From Aggregatilineales bacterium (GTDB lineage Bacteria > Chloroflexota > Anaerolineae > Aggregatilineales > Phototrophicaceae): a DNA stretch of 64,000 nt. Below the pieces are notes generated by a model. It worked only from the letters and a program-made list of their open reading frames with translations. It made no database searches and was not told the DNA's origin. Where the stretch lies: the NCBI GenBank assembly GCA_030834905.1, contig JAUQWZ010000011.1, positions 1-64,000 of the forward strand, given 5' to 3'. The position numbers and the translations under genes are program-made. Positions 17,912 to 25,853 of this stretch are shown here, in pieces (within the stretch, counting starts at the first letter, position 1; each line of letters begins with the position of its first letter).

Positions 17912-18466
17912 ATGGGACTCAAGCCGGATCACTGGATTCGCAAAATGGCGCTTGAACACGGCATGATCGAGCCGTTTGTCGAAGGTCAGGTGCGCAATGG
18001 CGTCATCAGCTATGGCATCTCGTCGTATGGCTACGACATGCGGGTAGCCGATGAATACAAAGTGTTCACCAACGTCTACTCGGAAGTCGTCGATCCCAAG
18101 AATTTTTCGCCGCAGTCGTTTGTCGAGATTAAGGCTGACGTCTGCATCATCCCGCCGAACTCGTTTGTGCTGTGTCGCTCGATTGAGTACTTTCGTATTC
18201 CCCGCAATGTGTTATGCGTCTGTCTCGGCAAATCGACCTACGCCCGCACCGGGCTGATCGTCAACGTCACGCCGTTCGAGCCAGCGTGGGAAGGCTACGT
18301 CACCATCGAAATCAGCAACACCACGCCGCTGCCGGCGAAAGTCTACTCCAACGAAGGCGTGGCGCAGGTGCTATTTCTGGAAGCCGACGAGGAGTGTGAA
18401 GTCTCATACGCCGACCGCAAAGGCAAGTATCAGGGGCAAACCGGCGTCACCCTGCCGAAGCTGTAA
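17912..18466 (+). CDS. dcd: dCTP deaminase
   Basis: Deaminates dCTP to dUTP for thymidylate synthesis. The start ATG has GGTGGAGG just upstream. At 184 aa the length is typical. Family features seen are the N-terminal [13 protein letters not shown] segment, the [32 protein letters not shown] core holding the conserved Arg and catalytic Glu, and a [14 protein letters not shown] tail typical of the homotrimeric dCTP deaminase/dUTPase fold. Whether it is mono- or bifunctional cannot be decided here. Confidence 0.95.
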   Translation: MGLKPDHWIRKMALEHGMIEPFVEGQVRNGVISYGISSYGYDMRVADEYKVFTNVYSEVVDPKNFSPQSFVEIKADVCIIPPNSFVLCRSIEYFRIPRNVLCVCLGKSTYARTGLIVNVTPFEPAWEGYVTIEISNTTPLPAKVYSNEGVAQVLFLEADEECEVSYADRKGKYQGQTGVTLPKL

Positions 18467-18483
18467 ACTACGGATCAGCTGTC

Positions 18484-18933
18484 ATGAAACCTTTTGAGCG
18501 CGATGAAGCAAGAAGACTGCGCCATGAGCAAGGTTTATCCATCAAAGAAATCGCTCAAGCGCTTCGTGTTGCAAAAAGCTCAGTTAGCTTGTGGGTGCGC
18601 GATATCCAATTAACAGACGAACAATTAGCCGCGCTGGATTATCGCCACAATAATCATGCAAATCGGAGAAACGGAAGTCGTGCGGTCGCAGAGAAATACC
18701 GTGAGTTGCGACGAACATATATTGAAGACTTCTGGCTGGATATACTTCATCTACCGCGCGCTTGCCTCAGAAAAGCAATCACTAACTTGCATCCTAGAAG
18801 CAGTAAGCAAAAAGGACGAAAATTGAAGTACGGTGTGTGTCGTGTAGTAGTGCATAAAGTCTGTGCCCTTCATCATGTTCTCGGTGCAATTCAAGAATAC
18901 ACGGGCATTGATAAACCCGAGTGGCTATTGTAA
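18484..18933 (+). CDS. HTH-domain protein of unknown function next to tRNA-Val
   Basis: A 149-aa protein. Residues 10-45 form a helix-turn-helix (LRHEQGLSIKEIAQALRVAK then SSVSLWVRDI) like those at the N terminus of transposase- or homing-endonuclease-like proteins. The C-terminal 70 residues (LPRACLRKAITNLHPRSSKQ, then YGVCRVVVHK and a final GAIQEYTGIDKPEWLL) resemble the tail of a small uncharacterised HTH family. Codon use is more AT-rich than in the neighbours, and the gene ends 14 bp before tRNA-Val, so acquisition by transfer is possible. No integrase or attachment-site repeat is visible. Confidence 0.65.
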   Translation: MKPFERDEARRLRHEQGLSIKEIAQALRVAKSSVSLWVRDIQLTDEQLAALDYRHNNHANRRNGSRAVAEKYRELRRTYIEDFWLDILHLPRACLRKAITNLHPRSSKQKGRKLKYGVCRVVVHKVCALHHVLGAIQEYTGIDKPEWLL

Positions 18934-18936
18934 GAT
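18908..18936 (+). promoter_or_regulatory. putative promoter of tRNA-Val
   Basis: TTGATA at 18908-18913, a 17-bp spacer and TAAGAT at 18931-18936, overlapping the 3' end of the HTH gene. This places the transcription start a few bases before the tRNA. Motif match only. Confidence 0.45.
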
Positions 18937-18947
18937 CGCTGTGTCAT

Positions 18948-19020
18948 GGGTGCATAGCTCAATTGGCAGAGCGCAGTCCTTACAAGACTGATGTTCTAGG
19001 TTCAAGTCCTAGTGCGCCCA
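18948..19020 (+). tRNA. tRNA-Val (anticodon UAC)
   Basis: A full cloverleaf of 73 nt: acceptor GGGTGCA/TGCGCCC with one G-U pair, D arm GCTC/GAGC, anticodon stem CAGTC/GACTG with loop CTTACAA giving anticodon TAC (valine, GUA/GUN codons), and T arm CTAGG-TTCAAGT-CCTAG. The discriminator is A and the terminal CCA is not encoded. A terminator follows 8 bp downstream. Confidence 0.97.
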
Positions 19021-19027
19021 CAACCAC

Positions 19028-19054
19028 AAAGCCAGCGCAGATGCTGGCTTTTTT
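19028..19054 (+). terminator. rho-independent terminator of tRNA-Val
   Basis: Stem AAAGCCAGC (19028-19036) / GCTGGCTTT (19043-19051), loop GCAGAT, followed by further T residues. Confidence 0.9.
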
Positions 19055-19105
19055 GTTTGCTGCTCACCGCCGCCCGAAATTCCGTATCGGCTGACTCCCC
19101 TTTTC

Positions 19106-19146
19106 CTTAACATTTCCTTATTGTATTTAACATTCTCTTAATATAT
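19106..19146 (+). promoter_or_regulatory. Pho-box-like tandem repeats before the PiT gene
   Basis: Two adjacent 20-bp direct repeats, TTAACATTTCCTTATTGTAT (19107-19126) and TTAACATTCTCTTAATATAT (19127-19146), are identical at 16 of 20 positions. Within each, TTAACA is followed 11 bp later by TTATTG or TTAATA. This 11-bp phasing with a (C)TTAAC-like half-site resembles PhoB/PhoP binding sites, and the next gene is a PiT-family transporter. Phosphate control is inferred. Confidence 0.6.
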
Positions 19147-19202
19147 ACTGCGTTTGATTAACCGACTTCCAGCAATCGCATACGAATGGAGCGCAGTGTC
19201 CC

Positions 19203-20198
19203 ATGAGCCGTGTAGCCATGCTTATTCCCCTGTTGGGTCTTGTCGCCGTCCAGGACATTCTGACCGGCGTCTTCGGCGCGCCCAGCATCGTTGCGACCAT
19301 GATCGCCTCGCGGGCGATGGGACCCCGAAGCGCCATCCTACTGTCTACGCTGGCACAGTTGATTGGACCGTTTCTCTTTGGCGTGGCGGTTGCGACGGCG
19401 GTTGGCGCGGAAATCGTAGAGGCGAATATCATCACGCCAATGATGCTCTATGCCGCCCTCGGATCAACCGTTTTCTGGATGCTTTTCTCCTGGTACGTCC
19501 GTATTCCCTCCAGTTCCACCCACGCGCTGATTGGCGGTCTGGTCGGCGCTGTCGTTGCTGGCTATGGACCTGCCGCCATTCACGGCAGCGGTCTGCTGAA
19601 AATACTGGTCAGTCTGACACTGACCGCCCCGCTCGGTATTTTCGGCGGTTACCTCATCGCGCGCGGCTGTTACTGGCTGGCAAAAAATGCCACTCCGCAC
19701 ATTAATCAGCGCTTCAATCAAGGGCAGTTGATTGTCGCTATATTTCTTGGCTTTGCGGTGGGAAGCAGCAATGCCCAGAACGCGATGGGGATTACCATCC
19801 TGTGCCTCCTGGCAACCGGATTTCTGTCACAGTTCGAGGTGCCAATTTGGGTCGTTGCCGCCAGCGCGGTATGTTTGGCGCTCGGCAACCTGATCGGCGG
19901 AATGCGAGTTATGAAGACGGTGGGGATGCAGTTCTTCCGAATTCGTCCCCTGCACGGCTTCAGCGCCGAGTTCTCTTCCACAGCCATCATCATCGCCAGC
20001 TCGCTTATGGGTGGCGACGTCAGCACCACTCACGTCACCAGCATGTCAATTATCGGCGCGGGCGCTGCCGAACGTCTGTCTATCGTTCGCTGGGGCTTTG
20101 TACAGCGCGTCCTGCTCACATGGGTGGTAACGATTCCGTCAACAGCGCTCGTCGCCGGAATACTCTACCTGACATTAGGAATGCTTGGCATGGAATAA
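19203..20198 (+). CDS. PiT-family (PHO4) inorganic phosphate transporter homologue
   Basis: A 331-aa integral membrane protein with about 9-10 hydrophobic helices. Family features include IPSSSTHALIGGL at 101-113 and a second DVSTTHV near residue 278, placed as in PiT Na+ or H+/phosphate symporters. The usual GANDxxN-type signatures are altered: the first reads LTGVFGAPSIVAT (about 20-32) and the second GSSNAQNAMG (187-196), so the conserved Asp is missing in both. The Pho-box-like repeats upstream support a phosphate role, but transport of another anion or reduced activity is possible. The ATG at 19203 has GGAG about 15 nt upstream. Confidence 0.82.
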   Translation: MSRVAMLIPLLGLVAVQDILTGVFGAPSIVATMIASRAMGPRSAILLSTLAQLIGPFLFGVAVATAVGAEIVEANIITPMMLYAALGSTVFWMLFSWYVRIPSSSTHALIGGLVGAVVAGYGPAAIHGSGLLKILVSLTLTAPLGIFGGYLIARGCYWLAKNATPHINQRFNQGQLIVAIFLGFAVGSSNAQNAMGITILCLLATGFLSQFEVPIWVVAASAVCLALGNLIGGMRVMKTVGMQFFRIRPLHGFSAEFSSTAIIIASSLMGGDVSTTHVTSMSIIGAGAAERLSIVRWGFVQRVLLTWVVTIPSTALVAGILYLTLGMLGME

Positions 20199-20399
20199 AC
20201 TGCTTTGAAAGACGGCAATCGGTATAATTCCCCTAGGTTTACCAGGCTCACTGCTGGAACTTCCCCGTTCTTCTTTCAGGTTCATCCTTCGGGTTTGTGT
20301 TTGCTTCCAACTAACGTTTGCGCAATCAGGGCAATGTGTGCTTTAATTACAGCAGGTTACATATACGTTTGAAAATTCGAACGGGTTTGTGTGAGAGCT

Positions 20400-21107
20400 A
20401 TGCTGACACTGCGCGACCAGTCCAGACAAATTCTGATTGTAGAAGACGACAATGATACGGCGGAAGTGGTCAGCGCGCTGCTCGAAAGCGCAGGCTACAC
20501 CGCCGTCACCGCCGAAACCGGCTCAACGGCGCTGAGCGAGATCGACACTGCCTCGCCGGATCTGGTGCTGCTGGACATGCACCTGCCGGATATGAACGGG
20601 CTGGATGTGCTGAGGAAGGTGCGCGCCAGCTCATTTCTGCCGATGATCGTGCTCAGCGGCTACACGCAGGAACGCGATAAGGTGGTCGCGCTGGAAGCGG
20701 GCGCGGATGATTATATGGCAAAACCATTTTCACCAGAAGAATTGGTCGCGCGCATCAACGCGCTGCTGCGCCGGGTCGAATGGACGCCGCCGGTTGAGCC
20801 AAAGCTGACGGTTCGCCAGCTTGAACTCGATATGGCGCGGCGGCAGGCATCCATCCGGGGACATAAGCTGCATCTCACCCCCATTGAGTATGGCATCCTG
20901 ATCACGCTCATGCGCAGCGCCGGACAGACGATTACCCACGACGCGCTGCTGCGCACCGTTTGGGGCGAACAGTATGAAGGCGACTATTCCGTCCTGCGGG
21001 TCAACATCTCGCGCCTGCGCCAAAAACTGGAGGAGAACCCGCGCCATCCCACTTACATCGTCACCGTACCCGGGCAGGGATATACCATGCCTACGCGGCG
21101 GGGGTAA
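20400..21107 (+). CDS. OmpR/PhoB-family response regulator
   Basis: A 235-aa two-component regulator: receiver domain with acidic pocket VEDDND, phosphoacceptor Asp59 in LVLLDMHLPDMNG and conserved Lys108 in AKPFSP, followed by an OmpR-type winged helix (LTPIEYGILITLM and LRVNISRLRQKLEENP). It follows the Pho-box-driven PiT gene, so a phosphate-related role is possible, but no kinase gene is adjacent. ATG at 20400 is preferred; an in-frame GTG lies at 20391. The roughly 200-bp gap before it contains TATAAT at 20223-20228 without a good -35, suggesting a long leader. Confidence 0.92.
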   Translation: MLTLRDQSRQILIVEDDNDTAEVVSALLESAGYTAVTAETGSTALSEIDTASPDLVLLDMHLPDMNGLDVLRKVRASSFLPMIVLSGYTQERDKVVALEAGADDYMAKPFSPEELVARINALLRRVEWTPPVEPKLTVRQLELDMARRQASIRGHKLHLTPIEYGILITLMRSAGQTITHDALLRTVWGEQYEGDYSVLRVNISRLRQKLEENPRHPTYIVTVPGQGYTMPTRRG

Positions 21108-21164
21108 ACGCTAGCCCCACAATGGGTTGTGTGTTACCCTTGTGCCCTGCTGTAGCGAGGTACA

Positions 21165-21836
21165 ATGCGTTTTCGTCTCCTTCTGATCACACTTGGGGCA
21201 GTTCTGGTTGCGCTAACGTTCAGCTTCCCTTTCTGGCTTGAACTGATCGAGCGCGATCAAGCCGACGAACCCCAGCAGGTCTTCCCCGGTCTATCTGCCA
21301 ACCAGCAAGACCTCTTTCTGTCGCTGCCGCCGGAACAGCAGTCTGCCTACCGCGCGGTTGCCGAACAGGATCGGGTCAAGGCAGTGGCGATGATCGAAGG
21401 GGCGCTGCTGCCTGCCGTCCCTGCCCCGGAAGATCAGCAGGAGATGCCCGCAATGACGGGGGCGGAGACCATTCGCACCGGCACCTTCACACGCATAGAT
21501 GCCATCCGATGGGCGCAGGGCGACGTGACGATTTACCAGCAGGTGGATAACAGCAAGATACTGCGCTTCGAGAATTTTAGCGCCGTCAACGCGCCTGCCC
21601 TGCGGGTGGCGCTGGCGCTAACGCCGGTCGAAGAAGCGCTGGAAGAAGGCGAAGAACCACCGGGACCCATCGACCATATTCTCGCCGATGGGCTTGACCT
21701 GGGACCACTGATCGGCACATCCGGCAGCCAGAATTACGAAATCGCGCCCGAAATCGATATCGGGCAGTTTGACAGCGTGGTGATCTACAGCCCGACGCTG
21801 GAAATGATCTTCAGCATCGCACCGCTGCGTTCGTAA
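21165..21836 (+). CDS. membrane-anchored DM13-domain protein
   Basis: A 223-aa protein with an N-terminal signal/anchor helix (residues 4-25). Residues 105-220 match the DM13 domain: GTFTRIDAIRWAQGDVTIYQ at the start, LRFENFSAVNAPALRVAL in the middle and FDSVVIYSPTLEMIFSIAPL at the end. DM13 domains occur in extracellular proteins and have been proposed to act in redox or electron transfer; the Cys seen in some members is absent here. The methyltransferase gene follows after 19 bp, so co-transcription is likely. Confidence 0.82.
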   Translation: MRFRLLLITLGAVLVALTFSFPFWLELIERDQADEPQQVFPGLSANQQDLFLSLPPEQQSAYRAVAEQDRVKAVAMIEGALLPAVPAPEDQQEMPAMTGAETIRTGTFTRIDAIRWAQGDVTIYQQVDNSKILRFENFSAVNAPALRVALALTPVEEALEEGEEPPGPIDHILADGLDLGPLIGTSGSQNYEIAPEIDIGQFDSVVIYSPTLEMIFSIAPLRS

Positions 21837-21855
21837 GCGGGAAGGAGACGTTCGA

Positions 21856-22635
21856 TTGTCTGGTGACTACGCCGTACTGGCACCCATTTACAACACCATC
21901 GGCATGGATGATTTTGCCGAGGCGGTCACGCCGCAGTTGTTCGTCTACGCGCAGTCTAATTTTGACTGGATCGGGCGGCGCGTGCTTGAACTGGGCTGTG
22001 GCACCGGCGCTTCTGCCCGCTGGCTGGCAGAGCGCGGCATTAACACTACCGCCGTCGATATATCGGCGGAGATGCTGGCACAGGCGCGCGCCAGCATCGA
22101 TTCGCGCGGCTTGGGGCTGACCTGGAAGCGCGCCGACATCCGTTCGCTGGATGACACGTACAGCGGCATGGATATGGTCATCGCGGTGGACGTGATGAAC
22201 GATTTGCTCAACCTGCGCGATCTGGAAGCGGTGTTCAAGACCGCCGCGCGGGTGCTTGATCCCGGCAAACTGCTGATCTTCGACCTGCACACCATCGAGG
22301 GATTGGCGGAACGTGGGCGCGTCGGCGGCAGCCTCATCTATGACGGCGATGAGCTTTCGGTATTTGCCCGCAGCGATTTTGACTACGAACGACAGGCGAA
22401 CACGACGACCTTCATCATCTTTCAGCGTACCGATGCGCTGTGGTCACGGGTTGAGGCTGCCTTAACGCTGCGCGGCTTTCCGCTTCAGGCAGTCGCCGCC
22501 CTGCTTCAGCGCTGCGGCTTTAATCTGCTGGCGCTGCTAAACACAAACTTTGAGCCATTTGATCCGGCAGCTTCACACAGCCGCCGGGTATTTTTCTTCG
22601 CCCAGAAGCAGGGTGACGAAATGGAGCCGGGCTAA
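21856..22635 (+). CDS. class I SAM-dependent methyltransferase
   Basis: A 259-aa soluble methyltransferase with motif I VLELGCGTGASARWLAERG, a following acidic strand end (TTAVDIS) and a central MDMVIAVDVMNDLLNL segment. The TTG start has GGAAGGAG at 21840-21847. The target is unknown. It lies between the DM13 gene and a membrane-protein gene with short gaps (19 and 6 bp), so these probably form one transcript. Confidence 0.87.
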   Translation: MSGDYAVLAPIYNTIGMDDFAEAVTPQLFVYAQSNFDWIGRRVLELGCGTGASARWLAERGINTTAVDISAEMLAQARASIDSRGLGLTWKRADIRSLDDTYSGMDMVIAVDVMNDLLNLRDLEAVFKTAARVLDPGKLLIFDLHTIEGLAERGRVGGSLIYDGDELSVFARSDFDYERQANTTTFIIFQRTDALWSRVEAALTLRGFPLQAVAALLQRCGFNLLALLNTNFEPFDPAASHSRRVFFFAQKQGDEMEPG

Positions 22636-22641
22636 CACTTT

Positions 22642-23304
22642 ATGGATAACCAGGCAGATCAATCCACCACCTATCACGTTGATGCCGAGCATGGCAGGCT
22701 GCGCCTGGCAGTGCTGGCGGTCTTTCTTGTCGTCTGGATCGTCAGTTATTTCATCTTCTCCCGGCTGGTCGGCGGCAGTGGGCTGAACCTGGCGGCTGTC
22801 CTGCTCGCCTTTGCCACTGCCTACGTGCTGACCAATCTGATCGAAAGACAGTTGAAGTCGCGCTGGCCCAGCGGACGAACCATTATCCTGGATAACGACA
22901 GCGTCAAACTGGCGCGCAGCGGTCAGACCGAGCAGGAGATGCGCGCCGACCAGGGCGTGAACCGCATCTACTGGCGCTTTACCGTAAAGAAGCGCTCCCG
23001 CATCCCAAAGGGCTGGCTGATGTATGCCTGCGCCCTTGAACATGAGGAGCAGCATCTCACGGTATACACCTTCATGCCGCCATCCTCAGTCGAGGACTAC
23101 AACCGCGCCAGTTTATTCACGGCGCTGGTGGGCAAAAAGGATAAGGACGGCAGGACGGATCTCCGCCTCGCCGGAGAGCAGCGCCGCCTGCGCGACGCCG
23201 AGAACTATCGCTGGCTCAACGGCGCGGAGATGACTGCCGATGACTTCAAGCGCTACGTCGAGCAGCTTCAGGCGCAGTTCCCCGAATGGTCGCCAATACA
23301 ATAG
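22642..23304 (+). CDS. membrane protein of unknown function
   Basis: A 220-aa protein with two membrane helices (about residues 21-40 and 48-67) followed by a soluble 150-residue domain that I do not recognise. The soluble part begins with a strand-rich section (GRTIILDNDSVKLAR) reminiscent of PH-like membrane-associated domains and ends in a helix (TADDFKRYVEQLQAQF). It starts 6 bp after the methyltransferase gene, pointing to an operon. No catalytic motif can be seen. Confidence 0.72.
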   Translation: MDNQADQSTTYHVDAEHGRLRLAVLAVFLVVWIVSYFIFSRLVGGSGLNLAAVLLAFATAYVLTNLIERQLKSRWPSGRTIILDNDSVKLARSGQTEQEMRADQGVNRIYWRFTVKKRSRIPKGWLMYACALEHEEQHLTVYTFMPPSSVEDYNRASLFTALVGKKDKDGRTDLRLAGEQRRLRDAENYRWLNGAEMTADDFKRYVEQLQAQFPEWSPIQ

Positions 23305-23368
23305 GCAATCAAGCGAAGGGTCTGCCCGTTTGTCGGCGGCAGACATCCAAAACCCGACTTGTAGACGA

Positions 23369-24904
23369 ATGAATGAACAGATGCGCAGCATGAACCGAGT
23401 TCTGATCCTGATGGTGGCGCTGGTGATAGGCGCGTTACGGCTTGTGCCACCGGCACAGGCGCAGCAGCAGCTTACGCTGTACAGCCAGGTGAACGGCAGC
23501 GTTGACGCCGGCAGCACCCACTCGTGGACATTTTCAGCCCACAGCGGCGAGGTGCTGTCCTTTCAGGTGGAGGCGGCGTCCGCCAGCCTCGATCCGCGCC
23601 TGACTATTATCGACCGCGCGGGCAACCGGCTGATCGACAATGACGATTACGCCTACCCGGAAACGCGCGACTCGCTGCTGGAAGCGATTACCATGCCGCG
23701 CACCGAAACCTACACGGCGATTGTCTCAGGCTTCAACGGCAGCGCCGGTGAATACACGCTGACGATGCTGCCCGGTTTTGCCCGGTTGGCGGCGCGCGAC
23801 GGTTTGGGCGAGGGCACCGACTGGACGCCGATTGACGACGAACTGGACGCCAGCCTCACCGAAGGGCAGCTCAGCCTGAGCATTGCCGGTAACAGCCAGC
23901 GCGGCGCTGCCTTCGGCGGCTTGGAGCCGCTGGCGGATGTCGGCGCGCGGGTGCTGGTGCGGGATGTCAGCGGCGTAAACGGCTGGATCGTCGGTCTGGC
24001 GACGCGACGAAATGGCGACGATTATTACCTGCTGGAAATCAGCGACGACGGCTTGTGGCGCTTTTCAGTCGTTCAGGATGGCGAAGCGACGACGCTGCGC
24101 GACTGGATTAACCATCCCAACATCGTGCCGGGCAAGACAGCCTTCAGCCTGAGCGTAATCGCTCGCGACACCGGCTTTGAGTTTCTGTATGACGACGGCT
24201 ACATCGGGATGGTGAGCGATGCCACGCTGACCGAAGCGGGCGAAGTTGGCTTGACAGTGGCAGCCGTTTCGGGTGATTCGAGCCAGACAGCGGCTGTCTT
24301 TAGCGATCTCGCCCTGACAACGCCGCTGCGCGTAGATGGCGAGCGTATCATCCCGCAGGAAGTATCGATAGCCGTCGGTCAGGCAATGGCGCTGGCACTT
24401 CAGCGGCGGCACGTCGTATCCCCTTCGGGCGCTATGTCGCTGACAGTCCCCGAAGCAACGGTTGAATATGCCCGTCCGGGCGTGCAGCGGCTGATGCTTG
24501 GCGGCGGCATCGCCTACACGAATTTCGCGCTGGGCGGCACCGTTGACATCGTTCCCGCGATTCGCGGTCAAGGCGGCTGCGGTCTGGTCTTCCGCTTCGC
24601 CAGCGAAACCGATTACACCCTCGCCTTCCTCGACGCGACCGGCGGTTACGGTGTTTCGCAGCGCCAGGGCGAGAATTTCCTGCCGGGACTATTCGGTGAA
24701 AGCAGCGCCTTTGCTGGCGGTGGCTCGCGTCACTTGCTGGTAATCTCAGATGAGAATACAGTGTACTTCTATGTGGACGGTTCCTACGTAGGCACGCTGG
24801 AAAACCCGGCGCAGGAAGGACAGGTTGGGGCTGCCGTCGTCAATTTCGAGGGCATTACCACCACCTGCCGTTACAGCAACCTGTGGCTGTGGGAGTGGGA
24901 TTAG
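23369..24904 (+). CDS. secreted PPC-domain protein with lectin-like repeats
   Basis: A 511-aa exported protein. The ATG at 23369 precedes a clear signal peptide (VLILMVALVIGALRLV then PPAQAQ). Residues 32-130 match a bacterial pre-peptidase C-terminal (PPC) domain: VNGSVDAGSTHSWTFSAHSG and later GEYTLTMLPG. The remaining 380 residues appear to hold two similar beta-rich segments (LamG/DUF1080-like sandwich folds, each with a Gly-rich FRFASETDYTLAFLD or VGLATRRNGDDYYLLEISDD strand pair) that could bind carbohydrate. No protease catalytic residues are seen, so it is probably a surface binding protein. Confidence 0.75.
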   Translation: MNEQMRSMNRVLILMVALVIGALRLVPPAQAQQQLTLYSQVNGSVDAGSTHSWTFSAHSGEVLSFQVEAASASLDPRLTIIDRAGNRLIDNDDYAYPETRDSLLEAITMPRTETYTAIVSGFNGSAGEYTLTMLPGFARLAARDGLGEGTDWTPIDDELDASLTEGQLSLSIAGNSQRGAAFGGLEPLADVGARVLVRDVSGVNGWIVGLATRRNGDDYYLLEISDDGLWRFSVVQDGEATTLRDWINHPNIVPGKTAFSLSVIARDTGFEFLYDDGYIGMVSDATLTEAGEVGLTVAAVSGDSSQTAAVFSDLALTTPLRVDGERIIPQEVSIAVGQAMALALQRRHVVSPSGAMSLTVPEATVEYARPGVQRLMLGGGIAYTNFALGGTVDIVPAIRGQGGCGLVFRFASETDYTLAFLDATGGYGVSQRQGENFLPGLFGESSAFAGGGSRHLLVISDENTVYFYVDGSYVGTLENPAQEGQVGAAVVNFEGITTTCRYSNLWLWEWD

Positions 24905-24916
24905 AAAGGATGAGCC

Positions 24917-25837
24917 TTGAACGACATCGAGGAAGCCATTCTGCGCACCGTGCTCTACGCCGATGTGTTCTCCTTCCCGATGACGCGCAGGGAAATCCAC
25001 CACTTCCTGATTGCCGACGCTCCGGTTTCGTTCGAGTCGGTTGAACGCACACTGGCGGCATCGACACTGCTGGCTCATGCGCTGATAACGGACGGCGTCT
25101 GTTTCGCCTGTGCCGGGCGGGAAGCCCTGTTTGCCCAGCGCCAGACGCGCGACGACGTTTCCGCCGGGTTATGGCGCGAAGCGCTGACTCATGGCAGGTG
25201 GCTGGCGCGGATTCCATTCGTGCGCATGGTCGGGCTGACCGGCGCGCTGGCGGTGCGCAACGCCGCCCACGAGCGCGACGACGTAGATTATATGCTGGTG
25301 ACGCGCGATCAGCGGGTGTGGATCGCGCGCGCGTTCGCTATCCTGCTGGTGCGGCTGGCGCGGCGGCGCGGCGTCACGCTGTGCCCTAATTACGTCCTCT
25401 CGATGAGCGTCCTGGCGCAGAATAAGCGCGACCTGTTCATTGCCCACGAAGTCGCCCAGATGGTGCCATTGCATGGGCTGGAACTGTACCATACCATGCG
25501 CGCCGCCAACGCCTGGTCGGCAGACTACCTGCCCAACGCCAGCGGCGCTTTTTACGTCGAACCGGAACAGACCGTCGGCGGCGTCTGGCGCGTGCTGAAA
25601 GCGGCGCTGGAATGGCTGCTTGGCGGGGCGCTTGGCAGCCGCCTGGAGCAGTGGGAATACCAGCGCAAACAGCGCCGTTTTGCCGCCGAAATGGCGCAAA
25701 AAGCCTATCATGCCGCCCAGATAGACGACAAGCGCGTTAAGGGGCATTTTGACGATCACGGTCATCCGGTGCTGCGCCAGTACGCCGAGCGCCTGCGCCA
25801 GCACAACCTGAACGAGCTGCCGCTGGCGGGCGATTAG
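24917..25837 (+). CDS. nucleotidyltransferase-like protein
   Basis: A 306-aa soluble protein. After an N-terminal helical part resembling a winged helix (MNDIEEAILRTVLYADVFSF), residues 105-135 read MVGLTGALAVRNAAHERDDV then DYMLVT. The GLTGALA turn followed by DDVDYM resembles the active-site GS...D-x-D pattern of minimal nucleotidyltransferases, with Ala in place of the usual Ser. The rest is helical and Arg-rich. TTG at 24917 has AAAGGATGAG upstream. The substrate is unknown; activity may be altered by the missing Ser. The preceding gene ends 12 bp away. Confidence 0.6.
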   Translation: MNDIEEAILRTVLYADVFSFPMTRREIHHFLIADAPVSFESVERTLAASTLLAHALITDGVCFACAGREALFAQRQTRDDVSAGLWREALTHGRWLARIPFVRMVGLTGALAVRNAAHERDDVDYMLVTRDQRVWIARAFAILLVRLARRRGVTLCPNYVLSMSVLAQNKRDLFIAHEVAQMVPLHGLELYHTMRAANAWSADYLPNASGAFYVEPEQTVGGVWRVLKAALEWLLGGALGSRLEQWEYQRKQRRFAAEMAQKAYHAAQIDDKRVKGHFDDHGHPVLRQYAERLRQHNLNELPLAGD

Positions 25838-25853
25838 ACAGCCCCGGCACCAG

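Noticed and set aside
20205..20228. Promoter TTGAAA...TATAAT before the response regulator
   Set aside because: The spacer is only 12 bp, too short for a standard promoter; the TATAAT alone is not decisive.
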